From DASRAP01 sp964503275 (lineage in GTDB: Bacteria; Gemmatimonadota; Gemmatimonadetes; Gemmatimonadales; Gemmatimonadaceae), in contig CAZCZO010000006.1 of the NCBI GenBank assembly GCA_964503275.1, positions 1-64,000 of the forward strand: 64,000 bases of DNA, in the 5' to 3' direction. The translations under genes and the position numbers were made by a program. The notes beneath the pieces were generated by a model. It was not told the DNA's origin, made no database searches, and was given only the letters and a program-made list of their open reading frames with translations. Below, piece by piece: positions 52,334 through 60,085 of the stretch. Numbering within the stretch: position 1 is the first letter of the stretch; every line of letters begins with the position of its first letter.

Positions 52334-53262
52334 CAGCCGCGCGGGTGGAACTGTTGATGGACCGTGCGGAGGTACTCGCGGTCCACGTGGGTGTAGATCT
52401 GAGTGGTCGAGATGTCGGCGTGCCCGAGCATCTCCTGCACAGCGCGCAGGTCCGCGCCGCCTTCGAGCAGATGGGTCGCGAAGGAATGTCGCAAAGTATG
52501 GGGCGTGACGGCGTCCGTGATGCCGGCGGCCGTGACGTGCTTGCGCAAGATACCCCAGGCCCCCATGCGCGAGAGCGGGCGGCCCCGCGCATTCAGGAAC
52601 AGGCGTCCCTCCCCGCGGCCGCGCTCCAGGGTGGGACGGAGCTCTCGGAGATAGAGGGCCGCCGCCCCCACCGCGGAGCGCCCCAGCGGGACCAGGCGCT
52701 CGCGTCCCCCCTTCCCCAGGACCCGCACCAAGCCATCCCCGAGGAGCAGGTCGGAGACGCCGATCCCGATCCACTCCGAGACACGAAGGCCCGCGCTGTA
52801 TGCGACCTCGAGCATCGCGCGATCCCGCAGGCAGAGCGGGTCCTCGAGCGAGGGCGCCGACAGCAGGCGCTGCACGTCCGGCACACTCAGCACGCTGGGC
52901 AGCGCCCGCCCCTGCCGCGGCGGCGTCAGGCGCTCGGAGGGGTCGACGCTGAGCACCCCCTCCGCGAGCAGGATCCCGAAGTAGGTGCGCAGTGCCGACA
53001 GCATCCGGCGGATCGACGCCGGTGCGAGGCCGGCATCGTGCAATGCGTACAGATGTTCCCGCAGCAAGGCCGTGGTCAGCGCCGCGGCCGACGTCACCCC
53101 GCGACCCGCGGCGAACTGGAACAGCCGGACGAGGTCTCGGGCGTACGCGTCGCGGGTCAGCGGCGACACGCCCCGCTCGAGCTGCAACACGTCGAGGACC
53201 AGCGGCAGATGGAACTGCCGCGTCAACGCCGCTTCGGCGCCACGTGCGTCGTCGTCGCTCAT
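52333..53262 (-). CDS. tyrosine recombinase XerC/XerD
   Basis: Site-specific recombinase resolving chromosome dimers at dif. The 309-residue product has an N-terminal SAM-like core-binding domain (FHLPLVLDVLQLERGVSPLT). The catalytic domain follows with the first Arg in YSAGLRVSEW, then the HTLRHSFATHLLEGG box, LGHADISTTQIYTHVD and its nucleophile Tyr. It resembles XerD more than phage integrases. XerC versus XerD is not assigned, as only one Xer gene is visible. The dif-like site at 35296-35323 is its likely target. Confidence 0.93.
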   Translation of the reverse strand: MSDDDARGAEAALTRQFHLPLVLDVLQLERGVSPLTRDAYARDLVRLFQFAAGRGVTSAAALTTALLREHLYALHDAGLAPASIRRMLSALRTYFGILLAEGVLSVDPSERLTPPRQGRALPSVLSVPDVQRLLSAPSLEDPLCLRDRAMLEVAYSAGLRVSEWIGIGVSDLLLGDGLVRVLGKGGRERLVPLGRSAVGAAALYLRELRPTLERGRGEGRLFLNARGRPLSRMGAWGILRKHVTAAGITDAVTPHTLRHSFATHLLEGGADLRAVQEMLGHADISTTQIYTHVDREYLRTVHQQFHPRG

Positions 53263-53885
53263 CGAGGCCGCTGGGCCCCGGCGCGCGACGTGCGCCGTCG
53301 GCGCCACAGGATCAGGGCGATCGCGACGAGGGTGAGCATGGCCACCCCCGCCCCCGTGCGACCGACGCCGCGCATCGACGCTTCGATGGCCTCCCAGCTG
53401 CCCCCCGCGCGGTACGCGAGCAACGCCAGCGCCGTGTACCACAGCGTCGAGGCGGCCGTGATCACGGCGGTCGACGCGATGGCCGGGAGCTGTAGCGCAC
53501 CGGCGAAGACCGGAACGATGGACCGCAGACCGGGCACGAACCGACCGAAGAACAGCGCGAGCATCCCGTACCGCGCATAGGCGCGCTCGAGCCGCTCCTC
53601 CTGCGCCACGAGGCCGCGGCGGCGCATCAACGTCATCAGGCCGTCGGCTCCGTAGCGTCGACCGAGCCAGAAGGTCGTGAGACCGCCGCCGGCGCTGCCG
53701 ACGATGACGGCGGCGATGAGCCCCGCGATCGGCTGGTCCGCCGCGGCCGCCACGAAGGTCATGATCGCGATCAGCGTGTCCGCCGGGATCGGCGGCACCA
53801 GATTCTCGACGAACGCCAGCAGGGCGAGCGCCACGGCGAGGACCGCGGGCGGCAGGGCGGTCAGCCAATCGATCACGGTGGTCAT
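53259..53885 (-). CDS. DedA-family membrane protein
   Basis: The 208-residue product has about four to five hydrophobic helices and the SNARE-associated/DedA core: FVENLVPPIPADTLIAIMTF, GSAGGGLTTFWLGRRYGADG and FFGRFVPGLRSIVPVFAGAL. Family members are implicated in membrane lipid scrambling, including undecaprenyl phosphate recycling. The particular role here is not set. ATG 53885 follows the ispF stop after 28 bases; it overlaps xer by 4 bases. Confidence 0.9.
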   Translation of the reverse strand: MTTVIDWLTALPPAVLAVALALLAFVENLVPPIPADTLIAIMTFVAAAADQPIAGLIAAVIVGSAGGGLTTFWLGRRYGADGLMTLMRRRGLVAQEERLERAYARYGMLALFFGRFVPGLRSIVPVFAGALQLPAIASTAVITAASTLWYTALALLAYRAGGSWEAIEASMRGVGRTGAGVAMLTLVAIALILWRRRRTSRAGAQRPR

Positions 53886-53913
53886 CACAGCGGGGGACGC
53901 GCGCAGGCGTCCG

Positions 53914-54714
53914 TCAGTCGGACGCCGGTTCGATCGTCGCGACCGCGAGCACGGCGAGGCCTTCACGCCGACCGACCCAGCCCATCGACTCATTCGTCTT
54001 GCCCTTGATCGACACGGCGTCGGGGTCGACGCCGAGCGCCGTCGCGATGCGGGCACACATCGCGGGCCGGTGGGGTCCGATCTTCGGATACTCGGCGATC
54101 ACCGTAACGTCGACGTAGGACACCAGCCACCCCAGCGCGAGCACGCGCTCGGTGGCGCGCGTCAGCATGTCGATGGAGTCTCGGCCCGCGTGCGCGGGGT
54201 CCGTGTCTGGGAAGAGCGCGCCGATGTCCCCGGCGTTCGCGGCGCCGAGGATCGCGTCGGTGACGGCGTGTGCGATCGCATCACCGTCCGAGTGGCCGGC
54301 CAGATGCACGTCGCTCTCCAACGCGAGGCCCCCCAGCACGAGGGGGCCGCCCGGGGCGAATCGGTGTGAGTCGTAGCCGATCCCGGTGCGCACGCCGCGT
54401 CGCCTCCGGGGCGTCGACGCCCGGGCCTGTTCCCCCGCGTCCGGCCCGATGCCACGCAGTGCCGCGAGCGCACCGAGCACGTGCTCAAGACCCACCGTCC
54501 CGCCGTCCGCGTGCGCCGCGGCCACGTCCATGACGGCGCGCGCCTCATCCCCGAGGCGCGCGATGGGGATCGGCGGGAGCGCCGCGTGAACGGCAGCCAA
54601 CGCATCGGCGAGGTCTCGTACGCGCGGCGCGCCCCGCCCCTGCTCTGCCGCGAGCTGTCGCGCGGCCTCGAGCACGGCGTGCAACTCCGGCGCCACCGGC
54701 ACGCCCGTCCTCAC
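53914..54714 (-). CDS. ispF: 2-C-methyl-D-erythritol 2,4-cyclodiphosphate synthase IspF with Clp-N-like N-terminal region
   Basis: The MEP-pathway cyclase forms residues about 108-266. Landmarks are GIGYDSHRFAPGGPLVLGGL (metal ligands D and H), HLAGHSDGDAIAHAVTDAIL, FPDTDPAHAGRDSIDML and SIKGKTNESMGWVGRREGLA. The first 107 residues are not IspF. They resemble two half-repeats of a Clp N-domain: VLEAARQLAAEQGRGAPRVR and DEARAVMDVAAAHADGGTVG followed by LEHVLGALAAL. GTG 54714 overlaps the mqnC stop (GTGA). An internal GTG 54393, with GGAGG (54403-54407) 9 bases upstream, would give a normal 159-residue IspF, so two products are possible. Confidence 0.9.
   Translation of the reverse strand: MRTGVPVAPELHAVLEAARQLAAEQGRGAPRVRDLADALAAVHAALPPIPIARLGDEARAVMDVAAAHADGGTVGLEHVLGALAALRGIGPDAGEQARASTPRRRRGVRTGIGYDSHRFAPGGPLVLGGLALESDVHLAGHSDGDAIAHAVTDAILGAANAGDIGALFPDTDPAHAGRDSIDMLTRATERVLALGWLVSYVDVTVIAEYPKIGPHRPAMCARIATALGVDPDAVSIKGKTNESMGWVGRREGLAVLAVATIEPASD
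54403..54407 (-). promoter_or_regulatory. internal ribosome binding site within ispF
   Basis: GGAGG on the minus strand lies 9 bases before GTG 54393, which begins the canonical IspF domain. It may start a short IspF in addition to, or instead of, the extended protein. Confidence 0.5.
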
Positions 54715-55745
54715 GCCGCCGCGCTGTCGAGGAGGGTGTAGTCCTGTCGACGACGATGCGGCGTGAAGCCGGCCTCGCGGATGAGCCGCTCGATCTCGTC
54801 CGTCGTGGTCCGGTAGGTCGTGTTCGCCGCCGACACCACGTTCTCCTCGATCATCAGCGAACCGAAGTCGTTGCACCCGAAATGCAAGGAGGTCTGGCCG
54901 ACCTTGAGTCCCATGGTCACCCAGCTGGCCTGCAGGTTGGGCACATTGTCGAGCACGATGCGCGCCATCGCGACCGTCCGCAGATAGTCGGTCGCGTCGG
55001 TCTTGGGCTGCTGCTGGAAGGCCGGCGTGTTCTCGGGCTGCAGCGGCCACGTGATGAACGCCGTGAACCCGCCGGTGCGCGCTTGCACCTCGCGGACGCG
55101 GAGCAGGTGCTCGATCCGCTCCGCCAGCGTCTCCCCGAGACCGTACATCATGGTCACCGAGGTCTTCATGCCCTCGTGGTGGGCCAACTCCATGATCTCC
55201 AACCAGCGATCCGCCCCGGCCTTCTTGGGGGCCGCGATGTCGCGCACGCGCTGGACGAGGATCTCGCCGCCCCCACCAGGGATCGAATCCAAGCCGGCGG
55301 CCTGCAACTCCCGGATCACCGTGCGCGCATCGAGCCCGAACAACTCCGCGAAGAAGTCCACCTCGCTCGGCGAGAAGCCGTGGATGTGGATCGGGTGGTA
55401 GCGCTTGATGTAGCGCAGCAGGTCGAGGTACCACTCGAAGGGGATGTACGGGTTGTGCCCACCCTGGATGAGGATCTGCACGCCCCCGAGGGCCTTGGTC
55501 TCCTCGATCTTCGCCCCGATCTCCTCGTAGGAGAGCGTGTACCCTTCGCGGTGCTTGGGTCGGCGGTAGAACGCACAGAACCCGCAGTCCGCGACGCAGA
55601 CATTGGTGTAGTTGATGTTGCGGTCGACGATGTACGACACCACGCCCTGCGGATGGCGCTCCCGCCGCATGGCATCGGCGAGGCCGCCCAGTTCGAGCAA
55701 CGGCGCGTGCGTGTACAGGTCGAGCAGGTCCTGGGGGATCTCCAC
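54711..55745 (-). CDS. mqnC: cyclic dehypoxanthinyl futalosine synthase MqnC
   Basis: Radical SAM enzyme of the futalosine menaquinone route that cyclises dehypoxanthinyl futalosine. The 344-residue product has the cluster motif CVADCGFCAFYR (CX3CX2C) and YTLSYEEIGAKIEETKALGG. QGGHNPYIPFEWYLDLLRYI, HGFSPSEVDFFAE and PGGGGEILVQRVRD follow. It differs from MqnE in its N-terminus (DLYTHAPLLELGGLADAMRR). GTG 55745 is the best start, although no good ribosome site precedes it. mqnA lies 56 bases upstream. Confidence 0.92.
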   Translation of the reverse strand: MEIPQDLLDLYTHAPLLELGGLADAMRRERHPQGVVSYIVDRNINYTNVCVADCGFCAFYRRPKHREGYTLSYEEIGAKIEETKALGGVQILIQGGHNPYIPFEWYLDLLRYIKRYHPIHIHGFSPSEVDFFAELFGLDARTVIRELQAAGLDSIPGGGGEILVQRVRDIAAPKKAGADRWLEIMELAHHEGMKTSVTMMYGLGETLAERIEHLLRVREVQARTGGFTAFITWPLQPENTPAFQQQPKTDATDYLRTVAMARIVLDNVPNLQASWVTMGLKVGQTSLHFGCNDFGSLMIEENVVSAANTTYRTTTDEIERLIREAGFTPHRRRQDYTLLDSAAA

Positions 55746-55801
55746 GGGCGTCAGTCGGTCAAGGGACCCCTGCAATCTACACGCCGGGAGGCGTCGCCGT
55801 C

Positions 55802-56632
55802 CTAGGCTGCGGTCAGGAAGCGCAGGGGCGCCGCCCCGATGGACCCTCCCTCCGCGAGGCGGCGGTAGAAATCCGTGAGTCCCTGCAGATGCGACACGCC
55901 GAGGCGGTAGTCGAGGCCGCTCAGATACGCCTCGCACTCCGCAGCGCTGAGCCCCATCCGCGCGCTTGCCTCCGCCGCCAGCAGCGGCAGGTGCGACACG
56001 CCCCACGCGCGGGAGTCGAGCAGCGCGGAGTGCACCGCCAGCGCGTCGGCCACCGGGGCCGTTCGCGACGCGACCCAGACGGCGAACACGAACGGCAGTC
56101 CCGTCCACGCGCGCCACATCGCACCGAGGTCGTAGACATGCGTGAAGGGAGTCAGGCCGCGCCGCATCAGGCTCGACAGCGTGAGGGCCGCGTCGCCGAT
56201 CACCAGGTGGCCCGGCGCGGTCAGGCTCGTCAGGTCCTCGGTCTCCGAGTCCCCGGGCTCGAACTGCGGGGTCGTGCGCCACACCTCGCGGAAGAGCAAG
56301 CGCAGCAAGGCGACGCTCGTCATCGAACTCCGCGAGACGACGACGCGGGCCCCCCCGAGGGCCTCGGCCTCCCGCGTGGCGAAGAGCAGCACGCTCTGGA
56401 CCGGACCATCGCACGAGATCGCGAGATCGGGGAGGAGCAGATAGCGCTCCGCATCCCGGGCGTACTCCACGGCCGAGATGACACTGACATCGAGCCGACC
56501 GGCGGCCATCTGTGCGTTGAGGGCGGTCGGCACACCGACGACCAACTCCGCCTGCACGCGAACGAGGCCCCGATCGATCGCGCCATACACGGGCGCGCAG
56601 TTCACGTAGGGGATGCGCCCGACCCGCATCAT
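55802..56632 (-). CDS. mqnA: chorismate dehydratase MqnA
   Basis: First enzyme of the futalosine route, converting chorismate to 3-enolpyruvyl benzoate. The 276-residue product has a periplasmic-binding-protein-like fold with VGRIPYVNCAPVYGAI, VVGVPTALNAQMAAGRLDVS, SRSSMTSVALLRLLF and LVIGDAALTLSS. It overlaps mqnE by 4 bases (ATGA at ATG 56632; a second ATG at 56629 is possible). mqnE and mqnC flank it. MqnB and MqnD are not in the window. Confidence 0.92.
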   Translation of the reverse strand: MMRVGRIPYVNCAPVYGAIDRGLVRVQAELVVGVPTALNAQMAAGRLDVSVISAVEYARDAERYLLLPDLAISCDGPVQSVLLFATREAEALGGARVVVSRSSMTSVALLRLLFREVWRTTPQFEPGDSETEDLTSLTAPGHLVIGDAALTLSSLMRRGLTPFTHVYDLGAMWRAWTGLPFVFAVWVASRTAPVADALAVHSALLDSRAWGVSHLPLLAAEASARMGLSAAECEAYLSGLDYRLGVSHLQGLTDFYRRLAEGGSIGAAPLRFLTAA

Positions 56633-57783
56633 GCGGCGGCCGACGCGTCGTCGAAGGTCCGCAGCACCCGGTAGAACGAGTCACGCTCGGCGGGCTGCTT
56701 CCCCGCGCCGCGGATCAGGGCGAGCAGGTCCGTCAGGGTGAGGCCCTGCGGGGTGTCCGCCCCCACGGCGTGATAGATCTTCTCGCGGATCACCGTCCCT
56801 TCGATATCGTTGACGCCGAAGTGCAAGGCGATCTGCGACATGGCGGGGGTGACCATGATCCAGTGCGACTTGATGTGCGCGATGTTGTCGAGGAAGAGGC
56901 GGCCCACCGCGACCATCCGCAGATCCTCGACGCCGCCGGTCGCGGTGCCTTGCCGGCCGAGCCGCGCGCCCAGGGCGTTGTCGTCGGGGTGATACGCGAG
57001 CGGGATGAACGCCAGGAACCCCGCCGTCTCATCCTGCAAGGCCCGGAGCATCGCCAGATGCTCGACCCGGTCGGCGATCGTCTCCACATGGCCGTAGAGC
57101 ATCGTGCAATTCGAGCGGATGCCGAGTGCATGGGCGGCCCGGTGCACGCCGATGTAATCGGCCCCTCCCAACTTCTTCCCCGCGATCTGCTCGCGCACGG
57201 CCGCACTGAAGGTCTCCGCGCCGCCGCCGGGCAGCGTGTCGAGGCCCGCGTCACGCAGCGCCGTCAGCACCTCGGTCCAACTCCGCTTCTCGATGCGGGC
57301 CAGATGCGCGATCTCGACCGCCGTCAGCGCCTTGATGTGCACCTGCGGATGGGCGGCCTTCAGCGCGCGGAACATCTCGGTGTAGTATGCCAGGCCGGCC
57401 TGCATGTCCAAGCCGCCGACGATATGGAACTCGCGGGTCAGGCCGTGCGCTTCGGCGGCCTCGGCGAGCACCTGCTCCAGCGTGTACCGGTACGCGCCCG
57501 CCTCCTTGGGCAGTCGTGCGTACCCGCAGAAGGCGCAGGTGGTGCGCAGCACGCAGATGTTCGTCGGATTGATGTGCTGGTTCGCGGCGAAGGTCACCAC
57601 ATCGCCATGCCGGGACCGGTTCGCCGCGTCAGCGAGCGCACCGAGGCCCTGCAGGTCGCTGGTCCGGAACAGCAGGTCGGCATCCCCCTCCGCCAATCGC
57701 TCGCCGCCCGCCACGCGCTCCCCGAGCCGACGCAAGGTCGGCTCGGTCACCCGGGCGAGGGCGCGACCCCAGTCCGCCGTCAC
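56629..57783 (-). CDS. mqnE: aminofutalosine synthase MqnE
   Basis: Radical SAM enzyme joining 3-enolpyruvyl benzoate to the adenosyl unit to give aminofutalosine. The 384-residue product has FAANQHINPTNICVLRTTCA, FCGYARLPKEAGAYRYTLEQ, HIVGGLDMQAGLAYYTEM, LPGGGAETFS and the HFGVNDIEGTVIREKIYH tail. Its cysteines read C-VLRTT-C-AF-C, a CX5CX2C spacing rather than CX3CX2C. GTG start lies one base beyond the fabF stop. Identity rests on the mqnA-mqnC context plus sequence. Confidence 0.9.
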   Translation of the reverse strand: MTADWGRALARVTEPTLRRLGERVAGGERLAEGDADLLFRTSDLQGLGALADAANRSRHGDVVTFAANQHINPTNICVLRTTCAFCGYARLPKEAGAYRYTLEQVLAEAAEAHGLTREFHIVGGLDMQAGLAYYTEMFRALKAAHPQVHIKALTAVEIAHLARIEKRSWTEVLTALRDAGLDTLPGGGAETFSAAVREQIAGKKLGGADYIGVHRAAHALGIRSNCTMLYGHVETIADRVEHLAMLRALQDETAGFLAFIPLAYHPDDNALGARLGRQGTATGGVEDLRMVAVGRLFLDNIAHIKSHWIMVTPAMSQIALHFGVNDIEGTVIREKIYHAVGADTPQGLTLTDLLALIRGAGKQPAERDSFYRVLRTFDDASAAA

Positions 57784-57784
57784 C

Positions 57785-59032
57785 TCAAGCGCTGAAGCGC
57801 CGCACCGCGAGGGACACGTTGTGCCCGCCGAAGCCCGACGAGTTGCTGATCGCGGCCTGCATGGCGCGTGGCACGGCCGTCAGCGGGGTGCAGTTAAGGT
57901 CACACTCCGGGTCGGGCTCGTGCAAATTGATCGTCGGCGGGACGATGCCGTCACGCAGGGCCAGGGTCGTGAAGATGAACTCGAGGCCACCCGCCGCTCC
58001 GAGCGTGTGGCCGGTCGCGCTCTTCGTCGATGACACGTTCAGGCTGGCGGCGTGGTCCCCGAACACCGCCTTGATCGCCTTGATCTCGTTGGGGTCGTTC
58101 AGCGGGGTCGACGTGCCGTGGGCGTTCACGTACTGGACGTCGTGCGGTTGCAACCCGCCGTCACGGAGCGCACGGCGCATCGCCCGCTGCAGGCCCTCGT
58201 GCGCCTCCGGCTGCCCCGTGAGATGGTAGGCATCGCCCGTGGCGCCATAGCCGACGATCTCCCCGTGGATGGTGGCCCCGCGCGCCAGCGCATGGTCCAG
58301 CGCTTCCAGTACCACCACCCCTGCCCCCTCACCCAGCACGAACCCATCGCGGGTCGCATCGAAGGGGCGCGAGGCCGTGGCCGGGGACTCGTTGCGGGTC
58401 GACAAGGCCCCCATGTTCGCGAAGCCCCCGACGGACATCACGGACACCGCCGCTTCCGTGCCGCCCGCCAGCATCAGGTCCGCGTCCCCGTACTGGATGG
58501 TGCGGAACGCCTCCCCGATCGCGTGGGCACTGGTCGCGCAGGCCGAGACCACGCCGTAGTTCGGCCCCTTGGCGTTGAAGCGCATCGAGACCACGCCCGC
58601 CGCGATGTCCCCGATGAACATCGGGACGAAGAACGGCGAGATGCGACTGGGCCCCTGGTCGCGGTACACGAACAGCTGCTGCTCGAAGGTGTTGATCCCT
58701 CCGATGCCGCTGCCGATGATCACGCCGAACTGCTCCGGGTCGTAGGCGGTACCGCCCGCCAAGCCCGCGTCGGTCATCGCCTGCACCGACGCCGCCATCG
58801 CGTACTGCGTGAACAGATCGGATCGCTTGATCTCCTTGCGATCCATGTAGAGCGACGCGTCGAACCCCTTCACCTCACAGGCGAAGCGCACCTTGAAGGG
58901 GGCCGGATCGAAGTGCGTGATCGGCCCACCCCCCGAGGCGCCCGCCCGCAGGGCCTGCCACGTCGCGGGCACGTCGTTCCCGACGGCCGTGACACACCCC
59001 AGCCCCGTGACGACGACCCGCCGACGGCTCAC
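57785..59032 (-). CDS. fabF: 3-oxoacyl-ACP synthase II FabF
   Basis: Elongating condensing enzyme of type II fatty acid synthesis. The 415-residue product has VVVTGLGCVTAVGNDVPATW and the active-site Cys in GVVSACATSAHAIGEA. The two catalytic histidines are in NAHGTSTPLNDPNEIKAIKA and SSTKSATGHTLGAAGGLEF. GTG start overlaps the acpP stop by 4 bases. It closes the fab cluster before the menaquinone genes. Confidence 0.95.
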   Translation of the reverse strand: MSRRRVVVTGLGCVTAVGNDVPATWQALRAGASGGGPITHFDPAPFKVRFACEVKGFDASLYMDRKEIKRSDLFTQYAMAASVQAMTDAGLAGGTAYDPEQFGVIIGSGIGGINTFEQQLFVYRDQGPSRISPFFVPMFIGDIAAGVVSMRFNAKGPNYGVVSACATSAHAIGEAFRTIQYGDADLMLAGGTEAAVSVMSVGGFANMGALSTRNESPATASRPFDATRDGFVLGEGAGVVVLEALDHALARGATIHGEIVGYGATGDAYHLTGQPEAHEGLQRAMRRALRDGGLQPHDVQYVNAHGTSTPLNDPNEIKAIKAVFGDHAASLNVSSTKSATGHTLGAAGGLEFIFTTLALRDGIVPPTINLHEPDPECDLNCTPLTAVPRAMQAAISNSSGFGGHNVSLAVRRFSA

Positions 59033-59268
59033 CCGCCGACCTTGGACGAGAGGTACGCCAGCGCGTCACCGACCGTGCGCAGCTTCTCGGAGTCTTCATC
59101 GGGGATATCGATGTTGAACTCCTTCTCGAACTCCATCACGAGTTCGACGATGTCGAGACTGTCGGCCCCGAGATCCTCGATGAAGCTCGCGTCGGGCGCC
59201 AGCTTCTCACGCTCCACACCGAGCTCCTTCTCGATGATGTCCTTGACCTTCTCCGCCATATCGGCCAT
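59029..59268 (-). CDS. acpP: acyl carrier protein
   Basis: Small acidic carrier of fatty acyl chains, 79 residues. Phosphopantetheine attaches at the Ser in the DSL motif within EDLGADSLDIVELVMEFE. It also supplies acyl chains to LpxA, LpxD and PlsX. ATG 59268 has TGAGG about 9 bases upstream. The 79-base gap behind it holds a promoter-like box, which would allow higher expression than its neighbours. Confidence 0.97.
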   Translation of the reverse strand: MADMAEKVKDIIEKELGVEREKLAPDASFIEDLGADSLDIVELVMEFEKEFNIDIPDEDSEKLRTVGDALAYLSSKVGG

Positions 59269-59299
59269 GAACCGAATCCTCAGCTACCTGCAGGGTGAT

Positions 59300-59321
59300 G
59301 GGGTCCTACGATGCGAACCCC
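59300..59321 (-). promoter_or_regulatory. inverted repeat near the acpP transcription start
   Basis: On the minus strand GGGGTTC pairs with GGACCCC (one G-T pair) around GCATCGTA. It lies around the predicted transcription start, so it could be an operator for a fatty-acid regulator. No regulator gene is near. Short GC repeats also arise by chance here. Confidence 0.25.
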
Positions 59322-59323
59322 GG

Positions 59324-59329
59324 AATATA
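59324..59329 (-). promoter_or_regulatory. acpP promoter -10 element
   Basis: TATATT (minus strand, 59329-59324) is the only AT-rich patch in the gap before acpP. No good -35 at 16-18 bases. It would give a leader of about 48 bases. Confidence 0.4.
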
Positions 59330-59347
59330 GCGACGCGACGCGCGGCG

Positions 59348-60085
59348 TCACATCGCCAAGCCGCCATCCACGACCAGCACCTGTCCGGTGATGTAGCCGG
59401 CGAGCGGCGACGCGAGGAAGGCCGCCGTCGCCGCGATGTCCGCGACCGTCCCCAAGCGCTCGAGCGGGATCTGCGCGCTCATCGTCGCCTGGGCCTCCGG
59501 GGTCATCGCCGCGGTCATGTCCGTCGCGATGAACCCCGGGGCGATCACGTTCGCGAGCACGTTCCGCGAGGCGAGCTCCTTGGCCACGGACTTCGTCAGG
59601 CCGATCAGCCCGGCCTTGCTCGCGGCGTAGTTCGCTTGCCCCTTGTTCCCGATCAGCCCCACCACGGACGCGATGTTGATGATCCGCCCGCTCCGCCGCT
59701 TCATCATGCCACGCGACGCCGCACGGATCGTCGCGAAGGCGCCGCGCAGGTTCGCGTTCAGCACGGCGTCCCAATCCTCGTCCTTGATGCGCATGATGAC
59801 GTTGTCGCGCGTCAACCCCGCGTTGTTCACGAGGATGTCGATGCGGCCGAATCGCTCCTCGACCGCCGCGACCAGCGCCGTGGCCTGGTGGGGGTCCGCC
59901 AGATCCGCGCCGAACCCGGCGGCGGCGGCCCCGATCTCCGCGGCCACCGCCGCCGCGCGCGTCGCGTCACGACCGACGATCGCGACCTGCGCCCCGCAGG
60001 CCACGAAGGTCTCCGCGATCGCACGTCCGATCCCGCGCGTACTGCCCGTGACCAAGGCCACCTGCCCCGAGAGATCGATCTGCAT
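59348..60085 (-). CDS. fabG: 3-oxoacyl-ACP reductase FabG
   Basis: NADPH-dependent short-chain dehydrogenase of fatty acid synthesis. The 245-residue product has VALVTGSTRGIGRAIAETF, NNAGLTRDNVIMRIKDEDWD, the Ser of INIASVVGLIGNKGQANYAA, the catalytic YAASK and PGFIATDMT. ATG 60085 starts on the fabD stop. The cluster order fabD-fabG-acpP-fabF is the classical one. Confidence 0.95.
   Translation of the reverse strand: MQIDLSGQVALVTGSTRGIGRAIAETFVACGAQVAIVGRDATRAAAVAAEIGAAAAGFGADLADPHQATALVAAVEERFGRIDILVNNAGLTRDNVIMRIKDEDWDAVLNANLRGAFATIRAASRGMMKRRSGRIINIASVVGLIGNKGQANYAASKAGLIGLTKSVAKELASRNVLANVIAPGFIATDMTAAMTPEAQATMSAQIPLERLGTVADIAATAAFLASPLAGYITGQVLVVDGGLAM

Noticed and set aside
54394..54714. 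The IspF N-terminal region as non-coding spacer
   Set aside because: The open frame, the GTGA overlap with mqnC and the Clp-N-like repeats favour coding, though a second start for short IspF remains possible.
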